Source: Chamaecyparis obtusa
Lineage: Eukaryota > Streptophyta > Pinopsida > Cupressales > Cupressaceae
NCBI GenBank assembly: GCA_027943335.1
Contig: BSBK01001577.1
Coordinates: 64,501-128,500 of the forward strand
Direction of reading: 5' to 3'
Length of the DNA: 64,000 nt
The position numbers and the translations under genes are program-made. Shown here piece after piece: positions 57,263 through 64,000 of this stretch. Position 1 is the stretch's first letter. The number at the start of each line of letters is the position of its first letter. A model generated the notes under the pieces. The model did not search any database and was not told the origin of the DNA. It saw nothing but the letters and a program-made list of their open reading frames with translations.

Positions 57263-58759
57263 GGAATTCAAATGCCCTTACATAATGGGCGCATGAGAAT
57301 TATTATGGATTGGGATTTAATCCTGAACAACAAATCAATGTTAACAACATCTCAAATAAAACTCCAAAACATGATGAACCTATGAAGGAATTTGACCAAG
57401 AAGTTCTTTTGCTAAAACTCCTTCGTGATAAGATGATTACTAGACCTAAACATAAAAAGAAACATGGTCCACACTTCAAGACTCTTCCTTTTTTTTTATA
57501 TCATAGATTTCATGATAACTCTACTAATTAATGTCAATCTTTACATTATAAGATTAGGTAGCTCATTGATAGTACTTGGTTATTTATATATCATGTGGCA
57601 ATGAGTTGTATTTCAATCCTCTTTTCTCTAAATAAGATTTATGTTCCTATTATGGAGCTCCACATTATGTAAATAATGTTAGCCTTATCCTTGGAGGATC
57701 GTTGTCTTGTATTGTGTTGTGAGAGATATAATAGGTCCCCTTCCATCCTTGTTCCTACGCTTGGGGGGCAAGGATGCCATCTCCTTCTTTTCTGTCTTTC
57801 TGGGATCCACTTTTCCTTGGTTAAGCAGTATCTATATATTATGTGATATCCAATAATACATGAAAATTTTAGTTTGCATTAAGGATCTATGTCCTTGATC
57901 ATAACCTATTTCATTGTTTGACATTGGATTTCCATGGTTGATAAATCTCTCACCTTGGAAGCTGAATAGTGTGCTATCCCTCACAAGGGTTACTTTTTCT
58001 CTTCTTGCATGATATCTCTTTGCATTCTTCCCTTCCATGGCCTCATAGGAGTTATGACCTTCTTGGCTTGGACTGGGTGTTGTCTATGGATATTGCCTTG
58101 ATGTCGAAGAGGGGTTTATCTTTGTTCTTTTCTTTCCTTAACATGTCAAAATAGTGGGTGTTTTTTGCCATCTTAAGGAGGGGGGCATATATGCGGCCTC
58201 CTTGGTTCTATTATCCATTTTTGTTCTAACCTTTTGTTTTGCATAATGCTAAATCTTGGAAGGTAATGCACATAAGTTGCTAAATCCCGAAGAGACACAC
58301 ATTTCCAATTTCAAATATGCTAAATCCTTGGAAGTTAACACACATAAGTTGATAAATCGTGAAGAGATACGCATTTTACAAATGTATTATATGGTGATAT
58401 AAGGATATGGATCCATGGGTACTTCATAAAAGCCGTCAGAAGATGCACTACATGCATGCACAAAGCCACTAGAAGGTGTACAACTTTATGGGGTGACGAT
58501 CAAGTGCTTTCTTGGTGGGCCATCCTATCCTTTCATGGTTCACAGTGAGATACACACATCTTACTAGGTGAGCTAGCTACTCCTCTAACCCCTTTTCTCT
58601 ATTTTTCTATTAATGTCTCTCTTATTGTAATCTTGGAGTTGATGAAGAATCGAGTCCTTGGGGGCTAGGGGATTCATTTGTCCCTTTGATTTCAATAATA
58701 TTTTCTTTTTCTTTTTGATCTCCTTTACCAAGAGTTTGCATTGAGTCCATACTCTTGCT
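57263..58759 (+). other. G3 interior, non-coding 3' part with 71-bp tandem repeat
   Basis: Worn continuation of coding sequence to about 57540, then non-coding DNA. At 58246-58388 are two imperfect copies of a 71-bp unit beginning ATGCTAAATC and containing ACATAAGTTG. The same block is present in G2 (45170-45270, opposite strand). No RT or integrase. Confidence 0.6.
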
Positions 58760-58774
58760 AAAGTGGGGGCTAAA
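58760..58774 (+). promoter_or_regulatory. G3 polypurine tract
   Basis: AAAGTGGGGGCTAAA directly precedes the 3' LTR start TGTATCATC. Confidence 0.85.
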
Positions 58775-60397
58775 TGTATCATCTTAAAATGGACCCACTC
58801 CACGTTGAGACCTTATAGCCCTCCTTAGTAGGCTATTTTGATCCTCATTTAGAAAATTTTATTCTTATGTTTTTATCTACTTATTCTACCCCTCTTTTTT
58901 GCCTGTTCTCTCTACTTTTGAGACTTGGGCACATTTCCTGAGGTCCTGACCCTTTGGGTTAAGGTTAACTTCAACCTTGGCCTACGTCAAAGTTGACCTT
59001 CACCTTGACCTAGATCAAAGTTGACCTCGATGTTGACCCTAGGGTCCAGGATCCTTGGGGTTAGGTCCCAGTTTTAGGGTTTCATCATAATTTTGTCTTT
59101 TCCCTCTTCAGCGCCACTATTTCTTGGGTTAAGTGTCAATTTATGAAATTAATATTTGAGGTGTACCTTTCTCAAGATTTGTATATGATTCCTAATTTAT
59201 TATTTGAGATTAGCCTTTCTCAATTTTTGTGCCTAATGCTCAAATTAACTTTGGGGTTGGCCTTACCTCGAATTTCGTGACAAGGCTCTTAAATAATTAT
59301 TTTTATTTATATCTTAAGGGTGGACCCCTTCTAGAGTTTTGTGTCAAGACTTTAATTTAATTTCCTCTCCATGTGCACTTCTCTAGACTTTTGTGCCATG
59401 GACCCTTAAATATTGTTTTCAATGTGGCCTCTCTAGAAGTTTGTGCCCTAGATCACTATAAAAGAGAGCCTTCCTCTCTCATTTTCTGCATCCACAATCA
59501 CAATTTCAATCAAGAAGAAAGAAATAAGAAGAAAAAAAGAAAGCAATAATTCATCTTCAAGAATTTAAGCATTCAAGATCCAATCTATCAAGGAGATCCA
59601 TTAGTATCCTTTGAAGGATTCAAGCTCTATGGAGCTCTCTTGTTGAAGATTCCTCGATTCATTTCCATTCAAGCCTCTTCCTAATCCAAGATCCATTCAA
59701 GATTGGTATTGAATATCTAAACACAATTGATTTGAGACATCCTACATTAAATTATACATTCATTTGGAGCATCCATACTTGTGGATTCAAGGATTTGAAT
59801 CCTCCATAAGGGTTTCAACATAAGCAAGGTGAATTGTTCCATCTACTTTGTTTATCTCTGCAATTTCAATTTAATTTCAAGGTTAATTCCTAAATTGGGG
59901 TTTGACTAAGGCAAACCCCTCCTCCCCAATGAAAAAAAACCATTTTTCTTGTAGGTACAGGTGTGGGACGGTGAATATTAGTGTAGATCTGGATACCCTT
60001 TTCGCCAAACTTTCAGGATACGCGAACAAAATTTTCGTCGAAGCTGTGCAAGTCAAGGTTAAATTTTTGGGTCAAGGTTGATTTTTTGGGGTGAAGGTCG
60101 ACTTTGTCTACCTAGGTCAAGGTCGACCTTTCTCAAAAAAGAAAATGATTTATGGGTTTTTAAGATCTTGTAGTTTCAGTATAGTTATCTAAAATTCAAT
60201 AGTTTCTAAGACAATTTGACAAGGTTTTCAGTCGATTCTTTTTCAGAGGTAAGTACCTTTATTTCTTCATTTCAATATTAGTCATCTACATTTACTTTCC
60301 ATATCATTAGAATTTATATGTACGTGTAAAATATTAGTTTAGGGTCTCTTTCATGTGCATTATTCTAAACCCTATTCATGCATATTTTACATTATAC
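58775..60397 (+). repeat. G3 3' LTR
   Basis: 1,623 bp, about 90% identical by eye to the 5' LTR. It has an extra GGTCAAGG-rich stretch at 60055-60125 that is shorter in the 5' LTR. It is followed by TAACT (60398-60402). Confidence 0.9.
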
Positions 60398-61202
60398 ATA
60401 ACTATACCTTGAATGAAAAAGCAATAGATTTATAGAATGATATGGCCAAAGAATGGGTGGGAGACGGAGTGGGAGTGGTAATTTGAAAGTTGGGGTTTCT
60501 AGTAATGCTAGAGGCATTTCTAGAGAGGAATCGAAGGATGTAAATTCTAAGATGAAGATTATAATAATGAAGAGAAGGTTGCTAGTTTATGGACTGCCTA
60601 TATTCTTGGGCTTTTAGAATTTTTGGACCAACTTTACTCATATTTTGTGGCATTTTTTCAAGTGTTCTCAACTTCTTGTTTCTTGCACGATGTGTAGATT
60701 GATTAGAGGTTTTTTTTAGAGAATATGCTATTGTTTTTTTGCGATGACTAGGGGTATTGTGGTTCTAGTGAGGGGAGGCCTCTACGTTTGCATATTAAGC
60801 GCTTTAGGTCTCTATTTCCCCTCTTCACGGCCCCTATTTCTTGGCCATTTATTTATGGGTATTTATATTTTGTCTTAGCCTTGTGTTGACCCTGTTCATG
60901 GTGCAGGTTCTCATTTATTTACACCCAACTCTGTTTCTTGTAGGATCATTTAGATTTTGTATGTTTCTTGGGAGTTTTTTTTTGGATGCTTGTTGCTTTG
61001 TCTAACTATATTTGGGGATTATTATACCTCTATATTTTATGATGCTTCATTTCACCATGGAACTTTGAGCCCCTGTGGATATGGAGTTTCTCTATCTGGC
61101 CTCTTTGGTGTCTTTTGGAGGAGGTTGGGAAGGTTGGGCTACCATGGGGAAAATTTACCTTCTCCCTATTTGGTAGAGTGATGTGAGCCTAGGGTTTCAT
61201 TC
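60398..61202 (+). other. Unrecognised block (unit B counterpart of 37190-37985)
   Basis: Collinear with unit A after the G3 insertion. It carries the same short Gly/Ser-rich start at 60456 and the frame 60957-61181. No known family. Confidence 0.4.
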
Positions 61203-62717
61203 TGATGTAGAGGCCTAAGGTGAAATTTCATTAAGTAACTTCAAGAGTAACTCCATTCTAGTGTTGTCACAACACCCAACAAGCTTCTTCAATAGGATCA
61301 TCCTCATGGATCCAATCAAGACCATAATCAATCACAAGGAAAATCAATTTCTTATGCCACCAATAGGCTCCAAACCTTTGTTATCAATCCAATTTCCCTC
61401 AATCCATCACTACATTCAACCAAACATCTTGATCAACCAACAATCCCTTACCCAGGTGCTAACGAGGCCTTAATCCCTATTAGCCATGTTCAATGGGTTT
61501 CTCAAGGATTAATTCGATCTTCTCCAAAAGAATTACAAAAATAAATGCATATCTAGTTACTCTTTTCACTTCTCTTCAACATATCTCAGAATCTCCTATT
61601 GCTCCTTTGGACTAGTTATCCAAACCAATACCTTGTCACCTTGCAATTAGCCTTATTAGCCCTCCATTTAAAAAATAACTTCAAAAAACACTCATCTCCA
61701 AACATCCCAACCATTAAAAATTTTTATTCATGATCCAAATCAATGGATTTTCAACTTTATAAGAGGTGCCACCGAGTTCTACCATCCCAAACACCAAACC
61801 CTCATTCCTAGGAACACTAGCCTAGGGCTTTGTCAAAAAGACACTTCCAAACACTTCTAGTTCATACCGATAGATCCTACACCATTTAATGAACATATCA
61901 TGACATACCAAGTCATAAAAAGTGGCCCTCCTTCAAGTTTATCTCTCAAACCTTGACTGGTCCATCTAGTAGTTAGCCTTCCATCAACATTTCTCTGAAT
62001 CAAAGATTGTTTTACACACCCTCCTTCATATCCATGAAATAAAAATCATAATGGAACATAATTTATAGGGATATGATTCTACCACAAGCCAAAATAAACA
62101 TAGAAAGTGGGAGATCCTAAGTGCTGATTGAAAATTTAAAATAATTTACTAATTGTGTGATAGAACTGCTAGGAATAGTCAGCAAAATGATTGGATTCAT
62201 AGCCCCAAATAGAAAGGAAAAAATATACCATTAAGAAGGAAATTAAAGGAACCTAAAACATAATCATCCTAATTAAAATCTAATTAATCTTGTATTGGAT
62301 CAAGAGTTTTAGAATCCAAAAGAAAAGACTATACCCTTGCGGCCAGAGAATGTGACAATTAAAAATGATTTGTTTATTGATCAAACTTCATTTACATTTC
62401 TTCGTTGACTTGAAAAACACCTCTCAAACTCCTCTAGCTCTTCTCTACCATTCCTCATGCTCAAAAAATACAAATAACCTCTTCCAAGCCAGTTGATGGT
62501 TATAACTCCCTGCCAAACTAACAACAAACAATTTAATGACTGTAGCATTTTAGTATATTGTTGTCAAGTTGACAACAAATCTCCATCCTTTGGTATTTAT
62601 ATCATTTCAAAATATCTTCTAAATGTCTTTAAAAATCATATCCTAACACTTAGACCTTAAACCCTCACATAAGCCTTTTTTGGCCTTATTTTGCCAATTA
62701 GGTAAATTTACATGTTT
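61203..62717 (-). repeat. L4 LTR, truncated (unit B)
   Basis: Matches 37986-39255. It retains the palindrome GTTGTCAAGTTGACAAC near 62562-62578. It breaks off after GGTAAATTTACATGTTTTTG and joins sequence equivalent to A 42975. The rest of the LTR, the L4 interior and the other LTR are deleted. Confidence 0.75.
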
Positions 62718-62952
62718 TTGATGGAAAGTTTTGGACATGTAGATGAAAATCCATTATTGTTAGCCCCTTTTTTTCAGTTTTGGGGGCCATTTATAAATCC
62801 AATCTTAATGTTAAGGGAGCCTTCTAAAACCCTTTGAAAATGTTATTGGTTTGTGATTCTAGTGAGTATTTATTCCAATATCATGTTTTTGCTGAAGGAA
62901 AGTTTATAGGAGACTAGTTAAAACCCATATGGTGGTTTGGGGAGCCTATTAA

Positions 62953-62957
62953 AACCC
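62953..62957. other. Empty target site corresponding to element G2
   Basis: GCCTATTAAAACCCTAAGGTTAGG is continuous in unit B. In unit A it is split into GCCTATTAAAACTC (to 43210) and CACCCTAAGGTTAGG (from 48751). Confidence 0.85.
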
Positions 62958-64000
62958 TAAGGTTAGGATTTTGGTACCTAGTAAAACCCAATAATTCTCT
63001 TTCTTAATGTTTAGGGAGCCTTTTAAAACCTTGTGGTGTGTTTTGTAAGGCTTTGGCTTGTTGTTGAACTGTAACTCGGGCTTTGTATATCCTTATCTTG
63101 GGTTTTTGTTTCACTATTGATTGTTGGATACCATTATGTATCTTTGAATATTTTGTAGCTATTTATTTTGGGGTTCCAAATTCCCATCAAAATTTGTTTG
63201 TATAGGATATTTGGTCTCTTCGAAATCAATTTTCCCCTTTATTGAAAACAGTACCTTGAATGAAAAAATATTCCTCCACCTTGACTCTCCAAATTTGTAG
63301 AAGAGATTCCTTAGCTTGTTGAAGATCCTCATTTGTGTGCAAAGAAGGATATCCATTCGATGAATCCTTCAGAAATAAGGCTTTATCACAAACTTTTACA
63401 ACTCGAGATAGATATAGTGTTATGACTTTCATTCTCTGAGTAATGAAGTTTCACATAGAAGACCATTTAGGAGGATTAAGAGTTATGTAAATGTGTTTTA
63501 GAGAACTAGAATCTGTATATTTATTCCTAATTATATGATCTCATAGAGAGGAATTTTTTGAATACAATTTCTATTGCATATTAGCACCAAGACTTAGGTT
63601 TCCAAGAGATAAGTCACGAATGCCTAAACCACCTTCAAATTTTGGTTTTGCCAATATTATCTCATGAAATTAACTAAATTTTTTTAATTTTCATCAATGT
63701 TTCCATTCCATAGAAAATCCCTTAGAAGTTTGACTATTTTTTCAAAAAATTCTATAGGAGCTAACACCACTTACAAAATTATAAGTAGGGATTAAGGTGA
63801 GAATTGACTTGATAACAAGAACGCTTCCTAGCAATGATACCTACATTGGTTTCTATTTAATATCCTTTCTAAGATTGAAGAGACAATTGAAAACCAATTT
63901 GTACCCCCATTATATCCTTGTAATAAATGTATTCCCAAGAATTTATATGGTAAAATATCTTATATAAATCTAAGATAATTTTGTAAAAAGAATATGGGTG
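62958..64000 (-). pseudogene. LINE3 remnant (unit B), truncated by window edge
   Basis: Collinear with 48755-49800. The minus-strand translation keeps 'GYPSLHTNEDLQQAKESL' and 'YLSRVVKVCDKALFLKDSSN', the region after the RT thumb in plant LINEs. The RT core would lie beyond the window. Confidence 0.65.

Larger units (their letters stand above)
53576..60397 (+). mobile_element. G3: gypsy-like non-autonomous LTR element in unit B
   Basis: A 6,822-bp element: LTRs 53576-55151 and 58775-60397, both TGTATCATC...ATACA. PBS is at 55155, PPT at 58760-58774 and the TSD is TAAC(C/T). The single coding region has a retropepsin-like and a G-patch-like part but no RT or integrase. It is the best-preserved member of the G family here: the main ORF is open for 567 codons. 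It inserted after the segmental duplication. Confidence 0.9.
52454..64000. repeat. Segmental duplication unit B (continues past window)
   Basis: Second copy of unit A, in direct orientation immediately adjacent. It contains the private insertion G3 and lacks G2. Relative to A it has one deletion that removes everything from inside the L4 LTR (A 39256) to A 42974. The end of the unit is not in the window. Confidence 0.85.

Overview
The window is repeat-derived nuclear DNA from a seed plant with a large, retrotransposon-rich genome; a gymnosperm would fit, but nothing here fixes the species. I see no host protein gene, tRNA, rRNA or CRISPR array. Nearly everything recognisable is an LTR retrotransposon (Ty1/copia and a Ty3/gypsy-like family) or a plant LINE with an RNase H domain, in several layers of insertion and decay. 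Coordinates of element ends come from reading repeats, TG..CA ends, target-site duplications (TSDs), primer-binding sites (PBSs) and polypurine tracts (PPTs) by eye. Identities are visual estimates.

Left part (1-6400): a minus-strand copia RT/RNase H fragment (about 930-1845) abuts a copia LTR remnant (about 1846-2560). Then comes an unrecognised stretch ending in a PPT and partial copia LTR (4060-4300), unrecognised AT-rich DNA, and the first copy of a ~0.63-kb duplicated block (5771-6400).

Central nest (6401-30170): a plus-strand copia element with ~1.48-kb LTRs. Its 5' LTR is split twice. One break holds an 8.0-kb gypsy-like, gag/protease-only element on the minus strand (G1, 6839-14847, TSD ACTAT). 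The other holds an 8.2-kb full-length LINE on the minus strand (15625-23798) with a perfect 19-bp TSD. The LINE has ORF1 (DUF4283-like), ORF2 (endonuclease, RT, zf-RVT, RNase H) and, unusually, a third long reading frame of 616 codons between ORF2 and its 3' end. The copia body (gag, protease, integrase, RT, RNase H) is dead.

Middle (30171-36157): the second copy of the 0.63-kb block runs into an old LINE (LINE2, minus strand). LINE2 also has coding-like sequence downstream of its RNase H.

Right part (36158-64000): a direct tandem segmental duplication with offset 16,296 bp: unit A 36158-52453 and unit B 52454 to beyond the window. Both contain LINE debris and a copia-type, minus-strand element with a coiled-coil ORF (L4; complete in A, a truncated LTR in B). 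After duplication a gypsy-like element inserted into each unit at a different site: G2 in A (43211-48750) and G3 in B (53576-60397). The sister unit therefore preserves the empty site for each insertion. G1, G2 and G3 share PBS core, PPT, LTR layout and internal domains but encode no RT or integrase, so they look like a non-autonomous family. The U3 regions of G2 and G3 carry dense TTGACC (W-box) arrays.
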